A stretch of DNA of 64,000 nt from Nibricoccus aquaticus (lineage in GTDB: Bacteria > Verrucomicrobiota > Verrucomicrobiia > Opitutales > Opitutaceae), in the NCBI RefSeq assembly GCF_002310495.1, contig NZ_CP023344.1, positions 2,745,501 through 2,809,500 of the forward strand. Reading direction: 5' to 3'. This document shows positions 8,979 to 20,403 of this stretch, in pieces. The notes under the pieces are model-generated. The model was not told the DNA's origin and ran no database searches. It saw only the letters and a list, made by a program, of their open reading frames with translations. Each line of letters starts with the position of its first letter. Positions within the stretch are counted from its first letter, which is position 1. A program made the position numbers and the translations under genes.

Positions 8979-9914
8979 ATGAAAAATACCCTCGTCGCTC
9001 TTGCATTTGCACTCGGTCTGATCACTGCGGCTGCTTCTGCGGAAACCCCGAAGACGGCATACCTGTTCACCTACTTCATCGGCAACGGCGCCGACGGTCT
9101 GCACCTCGCGTGGAGTAAGGACGGTTTGAAGTGGGAGGCGCTTGGCGACGGGAAAAGTTATCTCACGCCGACGGTCGGCAAATCCAAGCTCATGCGCGAT
9201 CCGTGTGCTGCGCTCGGGCCCGACGGCGCTTATCATATGGTTTGGACCTCCGGGTGGTGGGAAAACAATATCGGCTACGCCTCGACCAAAGACTTCATCA
9301 CGTGGACGCCGCAGCGCGAAATCCCCGTGATGGGGCACGAGCCCGCTGTGCGAAACACGTGGGCTCCCGAACTCATCTGGGATAAAAAGCGCGAGCAGTT
9401 CCTGATCTTCTGGGCCTCAACGATCCCAGGGAAATTCCCCGAGACCGCAGGCGCGTCCGAGGACGATCTCAATCACCGCATGTACGCCACGACGACGAAG
9501 GACTGGCAGGCGTTTTCGCCGACAAAACTTTGGTACGACCCCGGGTTTTCCGTGATCGACGCTACCGTGATTTCCGAAGGCGACAGCTATCGCCTGATCG
9601 TGAAAGACGAGACGAAGACGCCCGTGAAGAAACACCTGCGTCACGCCTCAGCCACGGATGTCGAAGGTCCGTGGAGTCCACTGAGCGCGCCGTTCACGCG
9701 CGACTGGGTCGAAGGTCCGACCGTCCTCAAAACCGGCGACGCTTGGATCGTTTTTTTCGATGTCTACAAAGAGAAACATTACGGCGCACTCCGCACCCGC
9801 GACTGGAAAACATTCGAAGACATCACCGCCCATATATCCCTCCCCAAGGGCATCCGCCACGGCACCGTGATCGAAGTCCCGTACGCCCTGATCGAGCGCC
9901 TGCTGCAGAACTGA
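8979..9914 (+). CDS. Secreted GH43-type glycosidase (arabinosidase/xylosidase-like)
   Basis: The start is placed at ATG 8979, which gives a 311-residue protein with a signal peptide (MKNTLVALAFALGLITAAAS); the frame is open far upstream but that part is antisense to 8154-8816. The mature part is a five-bladed beta-propeller. Three acidic positions fit the GH43 scheme: Asp in KLMRDPCAA (base), Asp in FSVIDATVI (pKa modulator) and Glu in WVEGPTVL (acid). The repeated TSGWWENNIGYASTKDF-like blades are typical. Substrate cannot be fixed; GH43 members usually release arabinose, xylose or galactose. The downstream GH2 gene starts after 89 bases. No Shine-Dalgarno is visible. Confidence 0.82.
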   Translation: MKNTLVALAFALGLITAAASAETPKTAYLFTYFIGNGADGLHLAWSKDGLKWEALGDGKSYLTPTVGKSKLMRDPCAALGPDGAYHMVWTSGWWENNIGYASTKDFITWTPQREIPVMGHEPAVRNTWAPELIWDKKREQFLIFWASTIPGKFPETAGASEDDLNHRMYATTTKDWQAFSPTKLWYDPGFSVIDATVISEGDSYRLIVKDETKTPVKKHLRHASATDVEGPWSPLSAPFTRDWVEGPTVLKTGDAWIVFFDVYKEKHYGALRTRDWKTFEDITAHISLPKGIRHGTVIEVPYALIERLLQN

Positions 9915-9997
9915 TTTTGTTTGGAAGTCGCGATTAACAGGGTCAACGCGACGGCACTTTCAACCCCGGCTATCCTTCCGATACTGTCCAAAAATAA

Positions 9998-13279
<3,282 letters not shown>

Positions 13280-13290
13280 ATTGGGGGTAG

Positions 13291-13312
13291 GGCGGGTAAT
13301 CCCTAACCCGCC
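13291..13312. repeat. Hairpin repeat, GGCGGGT type
   Basis: Arms GGCGGGT and ACCCGCC enclose AATCCCTA just after the GH2 stop. The reverse complement is nearly identical to the element at 49041-49066 (shared core CCGGCGGGTTAGGGAT). It is an intergenic repeat, not an obvious terminator, since no T-tract follows. Confidence 0.6.
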
Positions 13313-13363
13313 GGTTGGATGGCATTCGCTGAAATGAGATCGCATAGCCGAAAGCAGCACTCA

Positions 13364-13467
13364 GAGGTAGGGGCAATGCTCTGCATTGCCCGCGCGATGG
13401 CGCAGACGTTCTGCATCGAAATAAATACCGTCCCGAACCGGACAATGCGGAGCATTGTCCCTACCTC
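13364..13467. repeat. 104-bp inverted repeat element with two internal hairpins
   Basis: Terminal arms of about 28 bases pair almost perfectly: GAGGTAGGGGCAATGCTCTG on the left and the complement of ACAATGCGGAGCATTGTCCC on the right. Each arm is itself a hairpin (GGGCAATGC/GCATTGCCC and GGACAATGC/GCATTGTCC). The centre holds no gene. The right outer flank CCCTACCTCGGAGG recurs at 49151-49164. The shape is that of a paired (REPIN- or MITE-like) repeat. It separates the GH2 and GH95 genes. Confidence 0.6.
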
Positions 13468-13544
13468 GGAGGCTCTCGCTCAACTCTAACGTCGCCTGCA
13501 TCCTAATCCTGTCGTTCCTGTTCACCCGTCCCCTAATTCCCCGC

Positions 13545-15992
13545 ATGAACTTCCGTTTCGCCGCCACCGCACTCGGCCTTGTCCTGACACTCACTGTCTC
13601 CGCCTCGACGATCTGGTTCGATACGCCCGCGCGGCACTTCACCGAATCGCTCCCGCTCGGCAACGGCCGCCTCGGCGCGATGGTTTTTGGCGGCGTCGAT
13701 GAAGAGCGGATCATTCTCAACGAAACCGGCATGTGGTCCGGCTCGCCACAGGATGCCGATCGGCCCGATGCCGCGAAGGCGTTGCCCGAAATCCGCCGCC
13801 TGCTCCTCGAAGGAAAAAACCTCGAAGCCGAGGCGTTGATCGCGGCTAATTTTACCTGCGCAGGCAAAGGCTCCGGCTACGGCAACGGAGCAAATGTGCC
13901 GTACGGCTCGTATCAGGTTCTTGGTGAACTGAAGATCCGCGTGGACTATCCGAAGCGTCGCCCTCTCGACGCAACCAAGTCCGACACGGAAAAATCGAAG
14001 GAGCCCGAAGTCACCGAGTACCGCCGCGAACTCGATCTCGCGACAGGCATCGCTCGCACGAGATACCAACGCGACGGCGTCGTTTTCACCCGCGAAGTGT
14101 TCGTCAGCAAAGCAGCCGAAGCCGTGATCATCCGTTTGAAGGCAAGCGAACGCCCCGGGTTCAGCGGCACGGTGACGCTCGATCGTCTGGAGAACGCGGT
14201 GACCGATTTTGTGGACAGAGATCTTCGCATGACCGGCCAGCTCCCGGACGGATTTGGCGGAAAAAAGGGCGTGAAGTTCGCCGTCCAGGTGGGCGCTCAG
14301 AGCCGGGGTGGCAGCGTCGCGATCAAGTACAACACGCTCGTGATGACCAATGTCTCCGAGCTGGTGCTGTTCGTCACCGCCGCGACCGACATACAGACCT
14401 TCGCTGGAAGAAAACTCGCCAATGATCCGATGAAGACAGCCGCGCTCGATTTGAAGAGCGCGCAACGGACGCCCTACGAAGATCTGCGCTCCGAGCACAT
14501 CGCCGACCACCAAAAATACTTCGACCGGGTCGCGCTCACCCTCGGCGGTGGCGACGCTGAAGCCGCCGAGAAACCCACGCCCGAACGGCTCCGCGCGTTT
14601 GCCGAGGGCGCCAACGATCCCGGACTCATCGCGACGTATTTCGATTTTGGCCGTTACCTGCTCATCGCCTCTTCACGCCCCGGCGGCCTGCCCGCAAACC
14701 TCCAAGGGCTCTGGGCCGACGGCGTGCAGACACCGTGGAACGGCGACTGGCACCTCAACATCAACGTGCAGATGAATTATTGGCCGGCAGAGATCTGCAA
14801 CCTCTCGGAGCTCGCCGATCCGCTCTTCGCGTTCATCCACTCGCTCCGCGAACCCGGCGCAAAAACCGCCAAGGCTTACTATAACGCGCGCGGCTGGGTC
14901 GCCCACGTGCTCGGCAATCCGTGGGGTTTCACCTCGCCCGGCGAGGGCGCGAGCTGGGGCGCGACGACCACCGGCTCCGCGTGGCTGTGTCATCATCTGT
15001 GGGAGCACTATCTCTTCACCGGCGACCGCGATTTCTTGAAAAAAGCTTATCCTGTGCTGCGCGAATCGTCGCAGTTCTACCTCGATATGCTGATCGAGGA
15101 GCCAAAGCAAAAATGGCTCGTCACCGCGCCGTCGAATTCGCCGGAGAACGCGTTTCTCACCGCCGACGGAAAACCGGCGCACATCACGCTCGGCGCGACG
15201 ATGGACATGCAGCTGCTGCGGTTCCTGTTCACCGCAACCGCCGAGTCGGCGAAAATTCTCGGGGTCGATCCAGAGCTGCAAAAAGAACTCGCCGAAAAAA
15301 CGGCCCGCCTCATTCCGACGCGCATCGCGAAAGACGGCCGCGTGATGGAATGGATCGAGGAATATGCCGAAGCCGACCCGCAGCACCGCCACATCTCGCA
15401 TCTCTGGGGACTTTATCCCGGCGACGAAATTTCCGCCACGCGCACGCCCGAACTCGCCGCCGCCGCACGCAAGACTCTCGATGTCCGCGGCGACGCGGGC
15501 ACGGGCTGGTGCATCGCACACAAGCTCAACCTCTGGGCGCGCCTCGGTGACGGCGACCGCGCCCTCGCGCTCATCCGCTCGTTGCTCAAACCCGCCAGCG
15601 CGGTCGAAGGCATCAGCACGAAAGGCGGCGGCACTTACCCTAATCTCTTCGATGCCCATCCGCCGTTCCAGATCGATGGCAATTTCGGCGGCACCGCTGG
15701 CATCGCGGAGATGCTCGTGCAAAGCATCGCGAGCAAGGACGGCAAGGTCGCCGAGATCCATCTGCTCCCCGCGCTGCCGTCGTCCTGGAAAGACGGCGAT
15801 GTTCGCGGACTGCGCACGCGTGGCGGCTTCGAAGTAGATGTCGCGTGGAAGGACGGAAAATTGGCGTCGGCGTTGGTTCGGAACTATTCCGGCGAGGAGT
15901 TCACCGTGCGTTACGGCGGCAAAGTGGAAGAGATGCGCATACCCGCCAGCCGGGAAATCAAACTGGACGGCGCGCTGCGGAGCGTCCGCTAA
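13545..15992 (+). CDS. Secreted GH95 alpha-L-fucosidase / alpha-L-galactosidase
   Basis: The start at ATG 13545 gives 815 residues with a signal peptide ([20 protein letters not shown]). The N-terminal beta-sandwich has the GH95 hallmark [16 protein letters not shown], and the (alpha/alpha)6 barrel follows. Catalytic positions known from bifidobacterial AfcA can be matched: Asn pair in [12 protein letters not shown], Glu in [10 protein letters not shown] and Asp in [19 protein letters not shown]95 enzymes invert alpha-1,2-L-fucosides, and some act on L-galactose in xylan or RG-II. The second GH95 at 20404 differs near the catalytic Glu. The enzyme lies 75 bases before a GH2 gene on the same strand. 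Confidence 0.92.
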   Translation: MNFRFAATALGLVLTLTVSASTIWFDTPARHFTESLPLGNGRLGAMVFGGVDEERIILNETGMWSGSPQDADRPDAAKALPEIRRLLLEGKNLEAEALIAANFTCAGKGSGYGNGANVPYGSYQVLGELKIRVDYPKRRPLDATKSDTEKSKEPEVTEYRRELDLATGIARTRYQRDGVVFTREVFVSKAAEAVIIRLKASERPGFSGTVTLDRLENAVTDFVDRDLRMTGQLPDGFGGKKGVKFAVQVGAQSRGGSVAIKYNTLVMTNVSELVLFVTAATDIQTFAGRKLANDPMKTAALDLKSAQRTPYEDLRSEHIADHQKYFDRVALTLGGGDAEAAEKPTPERLRAFAEGANDPGLIATYFDFGRYLLIASSRPGGLPANLQGLWADGVQTPWNGDWHLNINVQMNYWPAEICNLSELADPLFAFIHSLREPGAKTAKAYYNARGWVAHVLGNPWGFTSPGEGASWGATTTGSAWLCHHLWEHYLFTGDRDFLKKAYPVLRESSQFYLDMLIEEPKQKWLVTAPSNSPENAFLTADGKPAHITLGATMDMQLLRFLFTATAESAKILGVDPELQKELAEKTARLIPTRIAKDGRVMEWIEEYAEADPQHRHISHLWGLYPGDEISATRTPELAAAARKTLDVRGDAGTGWCIAHKLNLWARLGDGDRALALIRSLLKPASAVEGISTKGGGTYPNLFDAHPPFQIDGNFGGTAGIAEMLVQSIASKDGKVAEIHLLPALPSSWKDGDVRGLRTRGGFEVDVAWKDGKLASALVRNYSGEEFTVRYGGKVEEMRIPASREIKLDGALRSVR

Positions 15993-16067
15993 ATCTACAT
16001 GACGGGACGATGAATCCTGTCGTGCGCTCGCTGCGTCCTGCCTGAAGCTTTCTTTCCCTTTTTGCTT

Positions 16068-18692
16068 ATGATGAAACCAATCCGCCTCCTCCTGGCGTGG
16101 ATCGTGTCGATTGCGGCCGTCTCGGCCGCCGACACGTCGCCGCGCGAACGCATCTCTTTCAACAACGGCTGGCGCTTCACCAAAGACGACCCGCTCGCAG
16201 TCGGCGAGGCGCTCAACTACGAGCGCATTAAAGACTGGGTGCTCCCGACCGGCGACGAGCTTCTCAATTACAAGCATCCGGCGCAGCGCGTCCGCCGTCC
16301 TGACGGCAATCCCGCGGGGGACGTCACCTACACGCGAGCCGCGTTCGACGACTCGAAATGGCGCTCGCTCGATCTCCCGCACGACTGGGGTATCGAAGGA
16401 CCGTTCCAGCAGAACCTCGACGGCGAGACCGGCAAACTCCCGTGGTTCGGCACGGCGTGGTACCGCAAAAAATTCGACGTTCCCGCGTCGGATGCGGGGC
16501 GCAATGTGTATCTGGAAATCGATGGCGCGATGTCGTACGCGATGGTCTGGATCAACGGCCAGTTCGTCGGTGGCTGGCCTTACGGCTATTCGTCGTGGCG
16601 CGTGGATCTCACGCCGCATTTGAAACCTGGCGCGGAAAACGTCGTCGCGATCCGCCTCGATAACCCGCGCGAATCCTCCCGCTGGTATCCCGGCGGCGGT
16701 ATTTATCGCAATGTCTGGCTCCTCAAAACCTCGCCGATCCAGGTCGCGCAGTGGGGCGTCTTCGTGACGACACCAACGATCACGAGAGACGCGGCGTCCG
16801 TAGATGTCGGGGTAACGCTCGACAACAAGACGGCCGCGCGCGCCGAGGTGAAAGTGGGCGTGAAATTGTTCGCTGCGGATGCCTACGGCAAACCTGTCGG
16901 TGATGCGGTTGTTTCTGGCGAAGAGCGTCAGGTTCGAGTCGAGCCTGCGCGTCAGGCGAATGTCTCGCACACGCTCAGGGTGGCGTCGCCGAAGCTCTGG
17001 GGATTGAAGGAGCGCAATCGCTACGTCGCGGAAACGACCGTGTCGCATGAGGGCAAAGTCGTGGACCGCGTGCTCACGCCTTTCGGCATCCGCAGCATCG
17101 AGCACACGGCGGATGACGGTTTCCTCCTCAACGGCGAACGCGTGCAGCTCTACGGCGTGTGCAATCACCACGATCTCGGAGCGCTCGGCGCGGCGATCAA
17201 CACACGCGCGCTCGAACGCCAGCTGGAGATTCTCCGCGAGATGGGCGGCAACGCGATCCGCACATCGCACAACCCTCCCGCGCCCGAGCTGCTCGAGCTT
17301 TGCGATCGCATGGGCTTCCTCGTGATGGACGAGCCGTTCGATTGCTGGGCGATGGGCAAGAAGCGCGACGACTACGGTCGCGTTTTTCACGACTGGCACG
17401 AGAAGGATCTGCGTGCGATGATGCGTCGCGACCGCAATCACCCGAGCGTGATTCAGTGGAGCATTGGCAACGAAGTGCGCGAACAGTTCGAGCCCGATGG
17501 CTGGAAACTCGCCGCGCATCTTGCGGCGATCGTTCGCGAAGAAGACAGCTCCCGTCCGGTCGTCGGTGGCTTCAACAACATCCAGTCCGGCTTCAACGGC
17601 TTCCAGCGCGTCGTCGATGTGGTCGGCTATAATTACAAGCCGAGCGAGTACGCGCCGCTGCGCAAACGTCACCCGCACGTGATGCAGATGGGCGCTGAAA
17701 CCGCGTCCACGCTCAGCACGCGCGGTGAGTATTTCTTCCCGATCTCTGACGATAAACTTGAAGGCCGCTCGGATTTCCAGATGAGCAGCCACGATCTCTC
17801 CGCGGCACGCTGGGCGCACACGCCCGACACCGAATGGCGCGGACTCGACGAGAATCCTTTCGTCATGGGCGAGTTCGTGTGGACGGGTTTCGATTACCTT
17901 GGCGAGCCGACGCCGTACAACGCGGATGCGACCAACTTGATGAACTACGCGAATCCGGTGGATCGCGAACGCGCCGCGAAGGAACTGGCTGAGCTTGGAA
18001 AGATTCTGGTGCCGTCTCGCAGCTCATACTTCGGCATCATCGACATCGCGGGTTTCCCGAAGGATCGCTATTACCTCTATCAGGCACGCTGGCGTCCGGA
18101 GTTGAAGATGGCGTACATTCTCCCGCATTGGAACTGGCCGGACAGGGTTGGCGAAATCACTCCGGTCTTCGTGTACTCGTCGGGTGACGAGGCGGAGTTG
18201 TTCCTCAACGGAAAATCCCAAGGCCGTCGCAAACGCGGTGCCCTGGAATATCGCTTCCGTTGGAACGAGGTAAAGTATGAGCCAGGTGAACTCAAAGTCG
18301 TCGTCTATAAAAACGGTGCCGTCTGGGCCGAGAACGTGAAGCGCACGACGGGCGCTGCGGCTAAGCTCACGCTCACGCCTGATCGCGCAACGCTGCGCGC
18401 CGATGGGCAGGATCTGTCGTTCGTGACGGTCACGGTTGCCGACAAAGACGGCTTGATGATCCCGCGCGCGAAGAACGCGTTGAAGTTCACGCTCACGGGT
18501 CCGGGAGAAATCCTCGCGACCGACAACGGCGATCCGACGAGCTTCGAGTCGTTCCAGTCGCCTGAGCGCAAGGCCTTCAATGGACTGGCGCTTGTGATCG
18601 TGCGCACGAAAGCGGGCGAAGCGGGAGCGATCACTCTCAAGGCGACGGGCGAAGGACTGGCTCCAGCTGAAGTCGCGCTGAAGAGCGAGTAA
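16068..18692 (+). CDS. Secreted GH2 beta-galactosidase-type enzyme with DUF4982-like and Ig-like tail
   Basis: Two adjacent ATGs (16068, 16071) precede a signal peptide (KPIRLLLAWIVSIAAVSA); 16068 is used, giving 874 residues. The jelly roll (about 55-215), Ig domain and TIM barrel are of the shorter GH2 type (LPHDWGIEGPF, YGVCNHHDLGALG, GGNAIRTSHNPP). The acid/base is Glu in QWSIGNEVREQF, and the likely nucleophile is Glu in MQMGAETASTLSTRGEY. After the barrel comes a DUF4982-like sandwich and an invasin-like Ig domain (ATLRADGQDLSFVTVTVADK). Members act mainly as beta-galactosidases, but beta-glucuronidase or other activities are possible. Base use is more G-balanced than in the C-rich genes upstream. 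It ends at a strong palindrome shared with the convergent GH28 gene. Confidence 0.88.
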   Translation: MMKPIRLLLAWIVSIAAVSAADTSPRERISFNNGWRFTKDDPLAVGEALNYERIKDWVLPTGDELLNYKHPAQRVRRPDGNPAGDVTYTRAAFDDSKWRSLDLPHDWGIEGPFQQNLDGETGKLPWFGTAWYRKKFDVPASDAGRNVYLEIDGAMSYAMVWINGQFVGGWPYGYSSWRVDLTPHLKPGAENVVAIRLDNPRESSRWYPGGGIYRNVWLLKTSPIQVAQWGVFVTTPTITRDAASVDVGVTLDNKTAARAEVKVGVKLFAADAYGKPVGDAVVSGEERQVRVEPARQANVSHTLRVASPKLWGLKERNRYVAETTVSHEGKVVDRVLTPFGIRSIEHTADDGFLLNGERVQLYGVCNHHDLGALGAAINTRALERQLEILREMGGNAIRTSHNPPAPELLELCDRMGFLVMDEPFDCWAMGKKRDDYGRVFHDWHEKDLRAMMRRDRNHPSVIQWSIGNEVREQFEPDGWKLAAHLAAIVREEDSSRPVVGGFNNIQSGFNGFQRVVDVVGYNYKPSEYAPLRKRHPHVMQMGAETASTLSTRGEYFFPISDDKLEGRSDFQMSSHDLSAARWAHTPDTEWRGLDENPFVMGEFVWTGFDYLGEPTPYNADATNLMNYANPVDRERAAKELAELGKILVPSRSSYFGIIDIAGFPKDRYYLYQARWRPELKMAYILPHWNWPDRVGEITPVFVYSSGDEAELFLNGKSQGRRKRGALEYRFRWNEVKYEPGELKVVVYKNGAVWAENVKRTTGAAAKLTLTPDRATLRADGQDLSFVTVTVADKDGLMIPRAKNALKFTLTGPGEILATDNGDPTSFESFQSPERKAFNGLALVIVRTKAGEAGAITLKATGEGLAPAEVALKSE

Positions 18693-18707
18693 GCGGGAAT
18701 ATCTATG

Positions 18708-18741
18708 CGAACGAAGCGCGTCGTTTGGCGCGCTTCGTTCG
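18708..18741. terminator. Bidirectional hairpin terminator between convergent GH2 and GH28 genes
   Basis: A perfect 13-bp inverted repeat, CGAACGAAGCGCG and its complement around an 8-base loop, lies in the 84-base gap between two converging genes. The stem is strong but the T-tracts are poor, so the termination role is inferred from place and shape. Confidence 0.6.
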
Positions 18742-18776
18742 GGGGTGGGAGTAACGAGACTTCGGAGACGACGGCT

Positions 18777-20258
18777 TTAGCGGGCGAGCTCGAGTTTGGA
18801 ATTGGTTACGGCTGTGGTAGTGAGGGCGTCGCCGGTTTTGTTTTCGATGCGGACGTTTTCGAAGACGATCTTGTCGCTGTTGGCGATGTCGGCGCCTTTG
18901 CCCCCGGCGAGGGTGACGTTGCGGAAGGTGAGGTTGTTGATGGGCATCTCGGGGAGACCGCGGAGGACGAGCGTGCCGGAGCCGTCGCGGGCGGTGATGT
19001 CTTCGAAGAGCATGTTGCGGAATTGCGGCGTGCCTTCGTCGACGGCGGGCGCGGTGGGCTGGGGCTGGCCCTGGACCCAGTAGAAGAAATTGAAATCGAT
19101 GGCGTTGCCCTCGATGTGAGTCATGCGGATGCCGCGCATGTGGATATTTTCGACGAGGCCGCCGCGGCCGCGGGAGGTTTTGAAGCGGAGGCCGAGCGCG
19201 GTGCCGATGAAGGTGCAGTTTTGCACGAGGATGTTGCGGACGCCGCCGGACATCTCGCTGCCGATGGTGAAGCCGCCGTGGCCTTCGTACACTACGCAGT
19301 CTTCGACGAGCACGTCCTCGGTGGGAACGCCGATGCGGCGGCCGGATTCGTTGATGCCGGACTTGATGCAGATGCCGTCGTCGCCCGTGTCGACGATGCA
19401 GCCCTTGATGTGCACGCGGCGGCACGAATCGATGTCCATCGCGTCGGAGTTTTGCGCCCAGCGGTTGTTGAAGATTTTCACGTCGCGGATGGCGAGGTCT
19501 TCGCAGAGCCAGGGGTGGAGCGTCCAGTTGGGGGCGTTGCGGACGGTGACGCCTTCGATGAGGACGCGTTTGCAGTCGAGCAGGCGGACCATGCGGGGGC
19601 GGAGGAAGATTTGGTAAGGCGCGTAGTCGGCGATTTCGATGGAGCCTTTCTTTTCGAGCGTGGCGATGGCGGCTCCGCCTTCGAGCGCGGCCTGGCTGGG
19701 CCACCATTCGTTTTTCTTGTCGTTGAGGACGCCGCCGGACTTCACGAGGGCGTTCCAGGCGCCTTCGGTCATCTTGGCTTTTTTCACGAGACGCCAGGCA
19801 TCGCCGCCGCCGTCGATCACGCCGGAGCCGGTGATGGCAATGTCTTCGAGGTTGTCGCCGGAAAGTGGCGACGTGGAGTCGACGAAGGTTTCGCTGCGGG
19901 CTTTGAAGTGTCGGAGCGGGTAGAGCGTGGTGTCGCGGGAGAACTGGACGAGCGCGCCGGCCTCGAGGTGGAGATTGATGCGGCTCTTGAGTGCGATCGG
20001 GCCGGTGTGCCAGATGCCGGGCGGGACGAAGAGGGTGCCGCCGCCTTTCTCGGAGAGCGCGGCGATGGCGCGGGCGAAGGCGTCAGTGTTGAGCGTGATG
20101 CCGTCGGGTTTGCCACCGAAGTCGGCGAGGCTGACGCGGGTGGAGGGGATTTTGGGCGCGGCGGGGGCGATGGGGGAGACGGGCTTGGTGAGCGCGGCGT
20201 GAAGCGGCGCGGCGCTGAGGAAGGCGAGTGCGAGGAAAACGGAGAAGAGGCGCGGCAT
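18777..20258 (-). CDS. Secreted polygalacturonase-type enzyme, GH28
   Basis: The 493-residue protein starts with a signal peptide (MPRLFSVFLALAFLSAAPLH). A pectin-lyase-like opening (VSLADFGGKPDGITLNTDAF) leads into the right-handed beta-helix. The GH28 signature residues are present in order: Asp in NSDAMDID, the Asp pair in VDTGDDGICIK, His in GHGGFTIGSE and the RFK variant of the usual RIK. The reaction is inverting hydrolysis of galacturonide bonds; exo-acting, rhamnogalacturonan- or xylogalacturonan-specific forms exist and cannot be told apart here. The leader is CU-rich (CTCTCTCGTTCCTACC). The upstream GH95 gene ends 145 bases away and the gap contains two dispersed repeats. Confidence 0.92.
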   Translation of the reverse strand: MPRLFSVFLALAFLSAAPLHAALTKPVSPIAPAAPKIPSTRVSLADFGGKPDGITLNTDAFARAIAALSEKGGGTLFVPPGIWHTGPIALKSRINLHLEAGALVQFSRDTTLYPLRHFKARSETFVDSTSPLSGDNLEDIAITGSGVIDGGGDAWRLVKKAKMTEGAWNALVKSGGVLNDKKNEWWPSQAALEGGAAIATLEKKGSIEIADYAPYQIFLRPRMVRLLDCKRVLIEGVTVRNAPNWTLHPWLCEDLAIRDVKIFNNRWAQNSDAMDIDSCRRVHIKGCIVDTGDDGICIKSGINESGRRIGVPTEDVLVEDCVVYEGHGGFTIGSEMSGGVRNILVQNCTFIGTALGLRFKTSRGRGGLVENIHMRGIRMTHIEGNAIDFNFFYWVQGQPQPTAPAVDEGTPQFRNMLFEDITARDGSGTLVLRGLPEMPINNLTFRNVTLAGGKGADIANSDKIVFENVRIENKTGDALTTTAVTNSKLELAR

Positions 20259-20296
20259 GGTAGGAACGAGAGAGATGGAGTGAGTTGAGTCGGAGA

Positions 20297-20374
20297 GATC
20301 GCGGAAACGCGGAAGAGCGGAGGCGCGGAGAGACGGAATTTTTGGACAGGATTAAGAGGATTAACAGGATTCGG
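20297..20374. repeat. Composite dispersed repeat (GCGGAAG block plus ACAGGATTAA block)
   Basis: The plus strand reads ATCGCGGAAACGCGGAAGAG and further GCGGAGG units, then GAATTTTTGGACAGGATTAA continuing to AGAGGATTAACAGGATTCGG. The same composite, in the same order, occurs at 24484-24553, and even the next bases (GGAGGACG, GTGCGAG) agree. It lies between the GH95 stop and the GH28 start. Confidence 0.75.
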
Positions 20375-20403
20375 ATGGAGGACGAAGCACGTGCGAGTAG
20401 GGG

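Noticed and set aside
14673-17819. 1,048-codon minus-strand frame across the GH95 and GH2 genes
   Set aside because: It spans two clear genes and their spacer in antisense and has no recognisable domain.
18708-18741. Operator site
   Set aside because: The perfect palindrome sits between converging gene ends, where a terminator is the simpler reading.
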